NCBI GenBank assembly: GCA_021234155.1
Contig: JAJEKV010000020.1
Location: 3,828,563-3,892,562 of the forward strand
From: Isoetes taiwanensis
Lineage: Eukaryota > Streptophyta > Lycopodiopsida > Isoetales > Isoetaceae
Length of the DNA stretch: 64,000 nucleotides
Direction of reading: 5' to 3'
Below the pieces are notes generated by a model, which made no database searches, was not told the DNA's origin, and was given only the letters and a program-made list of their open reading frames with translations. The first letter of the stretch is position 1. Each line of letters opens with the position of its first letter. Below, piece after piece: positions 11,880 to 22,599 of the stretch. The position numbers and the translations under genes are program-made.

Positions 11880-12765
11880 TTTAGTGGCCCCGGCGGGCCA
11901 GATGGCCACACATTCACACATTTCATAAAATAATCGGCCACACCGGAGTAGGATGCATTCTCACTATGACCAAAGGATGGTGGCCAGTTCAAAACACCAT
12001 TTCATTAAATTCACTTCATAAGTGGCCAATTAGATATTTGTCAAATCTTCAAACCCCTAAGGCGTGGCCATTCTAATATATTATGTGCATTAGCAACTAG
12101 TTGTGGTGGCCATTTAAACCATGGAATAATTTTATATTTATAGGACTATGGCCATGTTCTATATTGGCCAAGTGTAGGGACATAATTTTGATACTTGTAG
12201 GGGGGGCTATGACCTTTTTGAGTTTAGCCCTAAAATTCTAAAGGCATTTTTAATAAGATAGTGTTTTTTCCTTCGGTTCAAATTTGTTTTGCTTCAAGTT
12301 GCAATTTGCATCCCAAAATTATTTGTCATCATTTCGACTGAGTATGCTCTTCATCGTCGCAATTCAAGTCAAGGTTAGATTCCATTTACCAATTACTTGC
12401 AATATGGCTGTCGGTGAGATCTATCCTATAAAATCTGATCTTCTACCTACATTCAACATGTTTAAAACATTCAAATGACCTTATAATAATCTTAGTTAAA
12501 AAAGCGTAGCATGTATTTGTTTTTGTTTATAACAACTGCATAGAGCATCATAGAAAAACTAGATATCGTTTTATTAACGTGGCTATCATCTTTACATGTT
12601 ACATGTATGGATGTGGCCAATTCAAATTTTTGGAAAAAAAAAATAGTTCCATGATTTTGCCATTTAAGTTACAACCTCTTGGTGTGATGATTCAAAAAAG
12701 GGCCAGGCTAAACTACACTTAGCAAATTATCCAAGGGAAATAGTGGCCAATATTTTACGCCCCGT
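11880..12765. other. AT-rich non-coding block with recurrent TGGCCA inside the pol region
   Basis: Protease-side and RT-side coding flank this ~0.9 kb stretch, which has no ORF matching pol. The word TGGCCA or a close variant recurs roughly ten times (for example near 11896, 11935, 12020, 12064, 12109, 12150, 12170, 12611 and 12744). It looks like a small insertion with internal repeats. I could not find convincing terminal inverted repeats. Confidence 0.4.
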
Positions 12766-12779
12766 CAAATATGTAGGGA

Positions 12780-13640
12780 GGTTAAAAAATACCCTGGTTG
12801 GGACATCACGGGTGGTGCAACGCTCTGTATCGTGAAAAAGAGAGGCTGTTGGGTGTCATCAAGTAATGGTTGCTTCATGACAGCAGCAACATCAATAACA
12901 TCACGAAGAGCGTCACGTTGAGGTAAAATATCTACTCGCAGAATCCTATTGCAAGGGGCCAAATATGGATCCAGTAGAGCAGCCACAGCCTGGTCCTAAT
13001 CAAGGGTCATCTCACTCCAAGGATCTGCATACTCGGGGTAAGAGGACAAAGGAAGATCTGTTGCAGGAGCCTGAACATGATGAAGGAGCTTCTTCTGAAT
13101 CATTGTCTGAAAGAGATGGCTCGGCATGCTCAACAGAAATGAGCTTTCTGGTTTCCAGGTCCATGGTGGCATTCAATGTGCCATTTGTGATGACAAGTTG
13201 TCAGTTGCCCAATAATGAATGCTCTTAGCTTGGCGGATGAAAGATCGTCCCACTAGCATTTCATAGTCACCAAGATTTCAAACACCAAATTCCAAGGGGA
13301 ATTTGAGATCCCCAATACTGATGTGGAGAAGAGGGGTGATGCCTTGAGGTCGCGTGATGTGGCCATTAGCAAGCTTGATGTCATAGGGGGCACGATAAGG
13401 TTGCTTGATGCCCAACTATTTCTGAAGCTTGTCCATGATGAGATTGATGGCACTACTGCCATCAATTTGCACCCCACCATGGCGTGTACCGTTGGGGTAG
13501 AAGTGGCTACAACACCTACCAAGACCGTAAGTAGGGGCAACTGTTCCTTGAGAGCGGGACACAGTTTGAGAATAGTAGCAAGACTCAGGGGAATATTAAT
13601 TTTTGCCAACTCCTCTTGGAACATGTGAGAAAGGATCTGC
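12780..13640 (-). pseudogene. Aspartic protease region of the LTR element
   Basis: Minus-strand frames contain 'VQIDGSSAINLIMDKLQ' at about 13420-13470, a degenerate retroviral-type protease active site (D-[GST]-[GS]). Further pol-like text follows toward 12800. Multiple stops interrupt it. The polyprotein would run from Gag upstream. Confidence 0.5.
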
Positions 13641-13803
13641 AGGGTCCAAGGGTGCAGGAGTCTGAGGCATGGACGTAGTTACTTCCTTGAGGAGCTCCAC
13701 TTTAGCAACAATGTTGGTGTACTGCTGAATGCGTGATTTTTTACGTGGAGGGTGCTTCCTGACGCTACTGGACACATATAGTATATTGGCAAGCATGTGT
13801 CCC

Positions 13804-15761
13804 TCAACAGCTTGCATAATTTTGAGAATGCTTTGGCGCAGGCATGACATGAGGTATAAGATTATCAAGATCAGGGTCAAAATGGACCGTTTTGTGCTCC
13901 TCATGCGGAATGGTGTCCACAGCAAACGCAGGTTGCGTGTCTTGTGGTATGATCGTCAACAGACATGATGCCTTGTTCTGGAGTGAGACCAGACCAATCC
14001 AATTGGATGTCTGTAGCAGAGGATTAAGAGCTTGATAGATCTCTTCTTGGGCTTGTTGATCCAGAGTGGTGGAGGGTGCCGCTTGTTGGGGTCTCTGCTG
14101 CTGTGGTGGTCGAGGGGGTTTCTTTAAAACTGGACGTGGACCATGTTTGTCATTGGCGACCCAGAGTTGGTACGTACTAAGGCGAACGGAAGCCGTTTGA
14201 TTTGTTCTGAGAAGCTGGACTTGAACTTGAGGAAGCTGAGGACATGCCGTGGTGGTATGACCCCATTCTTGACAGTGATAACACTGGGCTTTCGAAGGAT
14301 CAAAAGGAGTTCTGGAACCTTGGGGTTGCTGAACTTGTTGATATTGCTGAGGCGGATATGATTGTTGTTGTTGTGGTGTGGTCTGCACCTAAAAGACTAT
14401 TTTTTGCCTGAAGAGTGTAGGATGTGCACGAGTACACTCTTCAGTAGAATGACTGCACATATTGCAACGTTTACAGTGAGGAGGACCATTGGTGGATTTA
14501 CACTCATTGGCAAGATGACCTTGGTACTTACAAATGTGACACCAAATCTGACTTCTTTGAGGAGGAGCAGATTGGTGAGGTTATACCGCATTCTGAGGAA
14601 CCATGACAGGAGGCATGAAGGAAAGCTCTGTGAGGGAAATACCCCCGAGAAGACACATTGACGGAGTGGTTCACCAATTCGATGGATTGCTCCAAGGTCT
14701 TAGGACACAGGTACTCTGTCATGAGATGAATGGCAGGAGGGAGTGCAGAAACCATACGAGAATCTGGCTCTGCGTGGGATACTCTTTAAGCTTGCTGACA
14801 AGGATTTGGAGACGATCCGCAGTCACAGGCAGACTTCGTGGATTGTTGCTGTAGATCATTGAGCTGCTTCAGAAGCTGCTGATCATCGTCTGTGGTGTCA
14901 TAATGTGGGAGAAAGGCAGTCTTCATCTCTTGCCGGTTTTGTTTCCAGTGACTTTTGTTGGTCATGAGCCAGTGATGAGGGGCTCCTCGCAGTGTGGTGG
15001 AGAAAATGTGGAACTTGAGTTGAGGCTGAGAATAGCCGTTCAAAATAGCCAAGGCCTCAAATTCCTCCATGTGAGCTTGGGCACTTTGATCTAGGGGTTT
15101 CCCTTTGGTGTTCCCAAAGATCGAATACGTGAGCTTAAGATTTTGAACAGGTGACGGAACCTGAACTTGCATGTAGAGTGGTGGAGCATAAGTGGGAAGA
15201 TAGCCCGGAGGCACAAACGTGGGCTAGAAACAAGGTGGTGGCATAGAAACTGAGAAACCAGGTGGGTCAGAGAGAGGAGCGTCCATGGGCAAAGGTGCCG
15301 TGGGAGCAATCCTCGTTTAGCTTGAGATCAGTAATGTTGTAAACTGGAACCGAGTGTTGAAAGGAAGGGGAAGACTGGAATTCATGAACCGGGGGGGAAG
15401 AGACATGTGGATAGCCCATCCCCGCCGGAGGAGAAGAGGGTTGTGAAGGCAAAGGAGTGTGACCAAAAGAGATATGAATGTAAGTGTTGTCTGGAGTCTG
15501 AAAATAATGAGGAGTAGGATGGACCAGTATATGGTGTGGCGACTGTGGTTGAGATCAGTGCTTGCAAATAGGGGGAGACCCTAGTCGAAAAGTGACATGA
15601 GGGATGGGCGGTGCGGACTGAGCACATGACCGGGCACGCCCTCCTTCGATGTCATAGTCAGGATCATACATTTTGCGAACAGCTTCACGATGTTGATGGC
15701 GTTCCAATCGGGCCGCAGTTTGACTAAGGAGTTCCTCAGGAGTGAAAGCTCGAGCAGACAT
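13804..15761 (-). pseudogene. Gag region of the LTR element
   Basis: It starts near 15761 ('MSARAFTPEELLSQTAARLE'). A capsid-like helical region at 15214-14786 includes 'LRGAPHHWLMTNK' and 'FLPHYDTTDDDQQLLKQL'. A CCHC zinc knuckle, 'CYHCQEWGHTTTACP' (C-X2-C-X4-H-X4-C), lies near 14280-14236 in a Gln/Pro-rich setting. Gag packages element RNA. The frame is broken several times. Confidence 0.75.
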
Positions 15762-15786
15762 ATTGATAGGAGAGAAATAGAACTAA

Positions 15787-15805
15787 GACCCAGCAACGGC
15801 AAAAG
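15787..15805 (-). other. Primer binding site-like sequence
   Basis: Immediately inside block X the minus strand reads TTTTGCCGTTGCTGGGTC. This resembles the 'TGGCGCCGTTGCCGGGG' primer-binding context common after the 5' LTR of plant gypsy elements. It supports 15806 as an LTR edge. Confidence 0.45.
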
Positions 15806-16343
15806 TGTTTAGGGTCTGGATTCGGGATCTCCTATAAGACAGCCCTCTATGAGAACCCTTTGATCATACAGGAGAATCCTTGCTGAGTGTCACGCGGGAT
15901 TTTGCAAAAGAGGAAAGAAAGAAAGGAAATGAGAGAACAACATAAAAAAGTGAGCAAAAATAAGGCTTTCTTGATATCAACTTGAATATATGAACTCTCG
16001 TCAAACGAAAACAATCGAGATAAGGCCAAAATCTCATCTAAAACTTGAGATCTATCTCTACTCATATATATAGTACAACGGCCTTGGGCCCAAAATGATA
16101 TGTGGCAGGTCTTAGTTACCAACTCCCAGATCAAAGCCTGATTTTCGGGGAATCTGGCAGCGCCTTCATTGTGTGCCTGGAATCTCACTGACTTTGGACT
16201 ATACTCCACGGAGGCCATCATTTGTTCGTTCTGGGTCTCTTCTTTGAGTGGGGCATGGTCTTCTGAGTGGGTTTCGGCGGTGGTCTGGGTCTACTACCCG
16301 ATGCTCGACCTGGTGCCTTATTCCTGCCCTGCTTCGTGGTCTT
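15806..16343 (-). repeat. Right inner terminal repeat (block X plus 243 bp not present on the left)
   Basis: TGTTTAGGG at 15806 matches the left block X up to 'ggcccaaaat' at about 16100. The next ~240 bp have no left counterpart. 'atagtcatgtac' at about 16349 then matches the left tail at about 5029-5040. Confidence 0.6.
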
Positions 16344-16355
16344 CAAAAATAGTCA

Positions 16356-16676
16356 TGTACTTGGACGTACAGGACTGGGAGTTCTTGGCATACACTCTGC
16401 AGCAGCAGTCTATGACTGCCGGATGCTACAAAGCTGCCATGCTCATGATCACAAAACAAGGAAGGGAACGTGGCCAAATGAGGCTCTCCAAATTTGAGAT
16501 AAAACCTGAGTACATCTGAAGAGGCTTTGGTCTAATATAGTGTAGACCACAAATCTGAGCCCTATATCTAACTAAATCTAAGCCATACATTTAAGTTAAC
16601 CTAAACATGCCAAGTGTCATCTACCACCACTGACACCTAACACGCGTACAATGTTAACCACTATAGGTGGTTCACA
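16356..16676 (-). repeat. Right outer terminal repeat (block Y)
   Basis: It starts TGTACTTGG, ends GGTGGTTCACA, and is a direct copy of 4382-4714. It abuts the GTCAG target duplication on its outer side. Confidence 0.7.
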
Positions 16677-18318
16677 GTCAGGTTCCATTGCTTCATTGTG
16701 TGAATTTGCAGGAGCCGAAGATTGCCAGCCTTAGGAGTAAGATAGAGGTACAATTTTATATGTTGTCATGGACTTCTCAATGTCATGGTAGAAGAAACTG
16801 ATTAAGTCCCATGGTTTTGTGTAGGTAGAAAGGCAACATTGATAGCCTTGTCGTATCTGGAAAAATATGCATCATTTAAATACAAGGAAGAATTGGAAAC
16901 CAGAAAACCTCCACTGAAGGACCTGATTGCAGAGTTTCATAGTCATAAATCTGGGTAGGATTGTTTAGAGGCCAGAATACCCACTACAATATTACTTGGG
17001 CCTTTCGTTGTAACATGCAAAAGTGTTTGAGCATGGCAACCAACTTACTGGTTGCAATTTGGGGAGCTTGGTAAGTCCAACAAGAATCTAAGCGATCTAA
17101 GGCAAAGACGCATACCTCATTCTTTCCAGCTTGTGCTACAAGAACAGGAAAAGAGAAATTATTTTGGCTGACAATCTCATGGAGTTCCATGGGTGGAAAA
17201 CACACTAACATAAGAGAGGAGCCACATGCAAGGAGCAGAGAGCCAATCGGTCCTTGATCTATCATATACACAGGAATTGCCTGTAATGGCATTTGATATT
17301 AGATGCTTAACATCCAAAAATCTATGATTATTCAGGAATGTGAGATTGGATTGGGTGGTCATTTAATCATCTCATGGTCATCACCTATAAAAAATTATCT
17401 ATAGGAAGTTTGGCTTTGGGTATACTTGTTTTTTACAGTTGCATCTGTAGCAGATGGATCCATATTGTTTTCTTGTTTACATATTTATGATAATCTATAG
17501 GAACCATTATGCTACTTTTTGGAGTTTATGGACCAGCAGTTTTTGAAGTAGGGTTGAGCAATTCACTTTATATTATGTACTTTTGCATTTGCAGATGAAA
17601 ATGGATGAAGGTGTTGCAGGTCCCATCCTTTGTGGAATGTATAAACAGCCTTCCTTGGATAAAGAAATACACTGGACTCATCAATATGATATTACTTTGG
17701 AACCTCGATATCATAAGGCATGAGTTAAAGTTAATAAGTGCAATAGCTGTCAAAATTATTGTCTGAATGAATTTCTGAGTCGATTTTTTGGCTCTTTTAG
17801 GGATGGGCATTCTGATTAAATAAGGTTTCTACTACGACTTTAAGATATGATATCCAAGAACCTAGCATGAACATCTTGGTGATTGTAGAAGGTAAACTTT
17901 TTCTTTCGTTTGTATCTCTGGCTTACGTGCTGAAATGTTGCTACCCAAAATGTCAACTTTTTTTATGGTTGGAAAAATGTTGACTAAGTATGTGCTTTAG
18001 TAGGCATAGTCAGCTCTTGATACCATGTGGATAATCCATTAATTGGTTTTCTTATATTATTATTTGTGACGTATGAAAGAACAATTTCAATAAATGGGTC
18101 CAGGATCCAAATACATAGTGATGCGTCTTTCTTCTCTATGATTTTAGCCTATAAAATCTAGGGATCTGTCTACCAGTTGTATTATCAATTTTAGGATTTG
18201 TCCCATTATGCAAAGATATGGCAAGTTAAGTTCTAGCAGGCGAAATGTTTTTTGACACAAGCATATTCAAATGCATGTTGGGACTGTTATGTGATGGGCA
18301 TAGTGCAATATTTGCAAG

Positions 18319-18545
18319 GAGGATAGCTTAATGGTAGAGCACTTTGGCATATCCTGTATCCTCAGTTTTTAGCATAGTAACAGAGTTTGGCTGATCCATA
18401 ACCCTTATGGAGGTGCATGTGAGGATGGAAAGGGACATGTGCTGATTAAAGGTAATACTGAAGTATATGTGATGGGCATGATATGGCCTCAAAAAAGGCC
18501 TAGAGCTAGAGTTTGCAAGCAAAAGGCCCTCGGTGCCAGTCGCAT
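18319..18545 (+). repeat. Possible tRNA-derived SINE head (A-box-like)
   Basis: The sequence 'ggatagcttaatggtagagc' at about 18323 fits a Pol III A box (TRGYNNARNGG) and the 5' half of a tRNA. I cannot find a convincing B box 30-60 bp downstream, nor a cloverleaf. It is therefore at best a decayed SINE. It lies in intron-like sequence of the RING locus. Confidence 0.25.
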
Positions 18546-19977
18546 TTTAATCCAATAAGATTTTTTTTATATAACCTTAGCGAATTTGTTCAAATAATTA
18601 GTAATTGAGGAAGTCAGGTTTCCCATTAGGAGTCCGTTACCCTTGGCCAAATTAATTGTCTATCAAGAGCTTTCAGAGACGCCACTCTTGGTAATTGTAA
18701 GCTTAGACTTTGGCCTCTTAGTTGACCTGCCCAGGGCTTCAGGAAGGAAGAAGAAAGGCGTTATTAGATCGGATCATATACAGCTAGGGGTGCACTGTAG
18801 CCTCATATGCATGTGCATAACAGAAAAGAAAAAGACATTTATTTCTAGCAATTGTTCCACACGTTGTCTTCCAATGAGGAGATTGGAGCTCAAGATTTTT
18901 ATGTAACCAACTAGATTAGTACCTCGTACACAATAGAGAATCCTACATGGCTTTAGATGAGGTTAGTCCATGCCATTGCATCAAGCCAGTAGGATCAATA
19001 ATGTTTCTAAAAGTGCTTTTCTCTTTGAGATATTTTCATTACGATACAAATTATTTGGAATGCATTATTTTAAGCATGTCTATGTGTACTCATAAGCCAG
19101 ATAAAATTTCATGCAATTGAGGATGCCGATTATTATTTTGCAGTTGGCAATCTTCATAACAGACAAGCCTTGGTAATTTATTTGCGGTTCTAAAGTTTAT
19201 GTACATACTTGAATCCGATCTTAAGCAACCTTTATGGCAGGTAGGAATCGTTTTGAATGGTAAGAAAAAGCAATATGCTGTTAAGCACTATAACTCCATG
19301 TGCATTCTATATATTGACAAGACATCTGGGGTTGAGGTTTCCTTTTTTAGGTCGGCATTTGCTCTCTTAACGTCTCCACAAGTTGAATAGGTTAGCCATC
19401 TATAGCATTCTGGGGTTAAAACATCTGTTAAATATCCTAATTTTGGAATTATGATGAATACTGGAGTTACAGAACAACATGTGGAAAGAATTTGCAGGAC
19501 AAAAACTATGGCAAAGTTGTACTGTTGAGGTGTAGATTAGCCAAATCTATAGTTTCTATCAAGAAATTCTCTAGGTTTTAACATATTTACTGGATATCAA
19601 AATCATTAATTTAGTTCAGTTGAACTTTCATGCATCTGATAATGCACTATCAAAGGTTCATGTTTCACATGTTTAACTTTATAAGGATACATTGGATGTG
19701 TGGCATGTCAATGTTTTGTATAAACCTCCTTGGGAGTTATATGCAGTAATTCTTAGTACTATTCCTAATCTGATGTCAATAGACTTGGATTCACAGGTAC
19801 AACTATTAACTGGATCTATGGGTCTTTGCAGCTTTTGTCATGGTTATTGTCATATTATTCTGGAGACGGCCAGCACGAAGTGAGCATGACATTGTTGAGG
19901 CTACTCCGTTGATGCAAACAAAGCAGGTTGATGCTACATCCAATATGGAGGAACCTGAATTCTTCTCACCTGTTATT

Positions 19978-20426
19978 TTGCTACATATTCTAAACGAGAT
20001 GCACCTTGGACTACCACAATCGTCGGATTTGTCGATCCTACGATCCACATCGTATGTTGGGGCCTCTAGCCGCCTCTTGTTTCACTTATAGTCATTTGTA
20101 ATTAGAGGCGCCTATGATTTTGAAATATGAAATACGAGTTCGCCTAAGGTTTTGAGGGAATATCGAACCTCTATACGGCTTTGCCTAAGATTTTAGAATA
20201 TGAAATACGGGGGCTCGATCCCCTACCAAAATAACTCAATGTCTTAATAAGACTACTTTAACCAATATACCCACTTAACTAATGTGATTATTGTTTATCT
20301 TGAATCTATGTTTTTTTCTATAACAACCCATAAATTGTTTTGGGGATATATGGTCTATGCTTTCAGGAATTGTTATTTTTACATCCATATCAAATCCCCT
20401 TGGAACCCCCTGTTATTTTGCTACAG
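19978..20426. mobile_element. ~430 bp retroposon-like insertion with 17 bp target duplication
   Basis: CCTGTTATTTTGCTACA occurs at about 19978-19994 and again at about 20409-20425. Removing one copy plus the intervening sequence joins the RING gene frame exactly ('EPEFFSPVILL' to 'QMQVQAG'). This is what a target-primed insertion leaves. The insert contains 'gggggctcgatcccct' near 20210, which resembles a tRNA T-arm or B box. I find no coding sequence. Confidence 0.6.
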
Positions 20427-20659
20427 ATGCAGGTTCAGGCAGGTGCAGAGACGGGAGAATTGCCTGATGATCAGATTTGTGTAATCTGTTTGGATGCCAG
20501 GAAAGATAGTTTTTTTGACCCATGTGGTCATTGTGCAACATGTTACAACTGTGGTCTAATGCTTTCTCATTTCCTGTACTATGGTGTTGATTCTGAGGCC
20601 AAGTTGTCCAATCTGTAGACAAATAGTGCAAACAGTAATGAAGCTCTATATGTGAATTC

Positions 20660-21890
20660 TTCTCGTCGATCTCATCGTTTTCCAGCTTTTCCTTTTACGC
20701 ATCATATAACCTTTTCTTTATGCGTCAAAATTTGGGTTTTTAATTTTTACTAAATTGGATCAAGTAAATATATGAACTTGGGCTTGATGGTGCCACATTA
20801 TAATTGTAGATCTAACTTTTTGTACATATGGCCCTTGATTGGAACTTAGTGTTTCACTACAGTTATCTTTATATATATTTTTGAACATACAGTTAAAGAT
20901 GAGTAGAAGTTTTATTTTTTTACTCTTATTTCTTTGGCGCTTGACTGGCTTCCAATTTGGGCCTCTATTTAATACTTGCATTTGACAATGGATTACTTCA
21001 TTCAAGATTTACCCACCTTCAAGATTTCTTGAAGATGGTGTTCCAGTTGATAGTTGATTGTGCATTGTTGAGGCTTCTAATATTGCAAATCTGAAGTAAT
21101 GGTATACTTTGAGTGCAAATGTAAGGATAATCTTGATTTGGTTACTAAAAAATACCTCTTTCCTCCAAATGATTCAATGGGAAGATAACAAATATTAGAA
21201 TATATTAGGGAATCAATGCCACAATGAAATTACACGAGTAATTTTCGAGGCAGTTTTCTAGATGATGTGGCATATGAGCAGCAAAGCCACGAGTGCATTG
21301 GTGAAAAAAATTTGAGGGGTAACTTTTCGAGTGGAGTTCATTCCCGTAGATAATAGACGTTTGGAGCCATTATGTTCATTACATGTGGCCTATAGCTATG
21401 GCTTTGTTGTAGGTATGACTATGCGCTTTCTTTGCTTTGCTACATGTGTCCTTTGCATATCCAGACATGATGATTTAGGAAATTTTGATTCGAGATTCAA
21501 GTCCTTTACACAACCAACAAGCAAAAAACAAACCACTTAGAAAAAGGAATAATCCAACAACATTAAACTACCACTACAGGCTACAACAATTTACTAGCCA
21601 ACCCGTCCAAAACAAGGAATTATTAAGTTCCCAAAAGAAGAAACAAAATCTAACAACATAGAAAGCTAAAGCATTCATAAACCAACACTTCATTTGCAAT
21701 TTGGGCTTTCCATATTTCATTTACAAGCAAAAAATCGAACAATACTTTATATTTCATTTAAACAATATTATTTTTAATTTCTTGAATATAACTCAATCTA
21801 GCTATAACTTTGACTAATAGTTTGTCCAGTACATGATTTTCTAATTAAAAAATAAATCCAAGCCTAATACTGCCCAAACCTCTTGTTGCG
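20660..21890. other. No gene seen
   Basis: AT-rich sequence with short unsupported ORFs. I see nothing recognisable here. Confidence 0.5.
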
Positions 21891-21990
21891 CCTTTTTTTT
21901 TTTTTTTTTTTTTTTTATTTTCATACACATTTCGTACAACATTCACACATTTTTTGGACAACATTTATATTTATTTCCTACGGATTATGT
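21889..21990 (-). mobile_element. 3' end of a poly(A) retroposon
   Basis: A run of about 25 T at 21892-21916 is followed by a ~75 bp stretch whose reverse complement matches 31165-31250 ('aaataaatataaatgttgt', 'gtgaatgttgtacgaaat'). Read on the minus strand, it is a conserved tail followed by poly(A), as in SINEs or LINE ends. Confidence 0.5.
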
Positions 21991-22497
21991 AGCGTATTAA
22001 TAATAATACATTAATATAGCACATCGAACCATTGAAGGGAGCATCAAACATATTAAGAAATTGAACCATTAAACTAAATCCCCCAGGCCCCCGCCTCCCC
22101 ACCCCCACCCCCAGTTGTTTTTGCTGATATTCGTGTAGGGCATCCAACGGTCAATCACAACATTTGTGCCAAAGGTTCAAAGGTACTAAAGCACTAAACA
22201 TAGAAAGCAACATGTTCAAAAAGACTACATAATCTTTTGTCGACATGACATTCAGGCCTTCTCAACACTGGAGCAGACTACATGTTTGGCCTACAGTATG
22301 CACTTGGAAGCAATTTGTTGTGCATAAATCATCACCTTTAGACCTTCATAACACGTTGTATTTGCAGGGCTCATTCTCATGCACCTCGCTATTCACCTGC
22401 ATCTGAAAGACAATAAATACATATGGATGAACAAGGTTTCATGCAAGACAACCCATGTGCATGAAAGGTAATCTAGCTCTTAACAGGCTGTCTTACA
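21991..22497. other. No gene seen
   Basis: The region holds a C-rich tract (22080-22114) and AT-rich sequence. No coding evidence. Confidence 0.5.
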
Positions 22498-22599
22498 TTG
22501 TTCTCCAGTAAGAGGTCTTTTCTGTATAGGACAATTATATCCTCGTTCACCCACAACATTCTATCTCTTCAAAGTAATGCTCCCAATGTTCTGAGCTTC

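Larger units (their letters stand above)
4382..16676 (-). mobile_element. Ty3/gypsy-type LTR retrotransposon complex, inserted in the dynein-like exon
   Basis: The insert begins TG at 4382, ends CA at 16676, and is flanked by the 5 bp direct repeat GTCAG (4377-4381 and 16677-16681). Minus-strand coding order is Gag with a CCHC knuckle, protease, RT-RNase H, integrase, then an extra ORF. This PR-RT-RH-INT order is that of Ty3/gypsy, and an extra sense ORF after integrase occurs in some plant Tat/Athila-group elements. All ORFs carry frameshifts or stops and the RT core is deleted, so the copy is not autonomous. The terminal repeats are arranged unusually (see the LTR entries). Confidence 0.85.
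4177..17070 (+). pseudogene. Dynein heavy chain-like relic (tail and early linker region), split by an LTR retrotransposon
   Basis: An acceptor-like 'tttgcag' at 4176 opens an exon reading '..PLFYLNLLNKDSGSF..' and '..LEPFIVENLFWSQ'. It stops at the LTR element at 4382 and resumes in frame at 16682 as 'VPLLHCVNLQEPKIASLRSK', with a GT donor at 16748. A second exon from about 16830 to 17070 reads '..SYLEKYASFKYKEEL..' then 'IPTTILLGPFVVTCKSV', with donor gtaagt at 17071. The layout resembles the dynein heavy chain N-terminal tail and start of the linker, where a 'P..I.+GPF.V.C..VK' segment is typical. Axonemal dynein heavy chains are flagellar motors. Two in-frame stops in exon 2 and no later motor exons make it a pseudogene. 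The dynein identity is inferred by eye. Confidence 0.55.
17595..20655 (+). pseudogene. Membrane-anchored C3HC4 RING protein, APD-like, exons with disruptions
   Basis: Recognisable pieces in order: 'GPILCGMYKQPSLDKEIHW' (17595-17718); 'SAFALLTSPQVE' (about 19350-19388); 'VWHVNVLYKPPWELYAVIL' (19690-19797, ending at a CAG|GTACAA donor); a membrane helix 'VFAAFVMVIVILFWRR' (about 19825-19870); and a RING at about 20475-20620 with 'CVICLDARKDSFFDPCGHC' and 'CYNCG'. The last zinc pair, 'CPIC' at 20610-20621, is out of frame with the rest. This order (lumenal domains, membrane helix, C-terminal RING) matches plant APD ubiquitin ligases of endomembranes. A repeat insertion (19994-20426) and the frameshift suggest a pseudogene, though the shift could be a sequence error. 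No N-terminal exons were found. Confidence 0.55.

Noticed and set aside
16984-17292. 103-codon minus-strand ORF with protein-like composition ('PIGSLLLACGSSLMLVCF')
   Set aside because: It overlaps the dynein-like exon on the other strand, has no recognisable domain and no supporting neighbour exons. I kept the plus-strand reading, though this one could be tested by a protein search.
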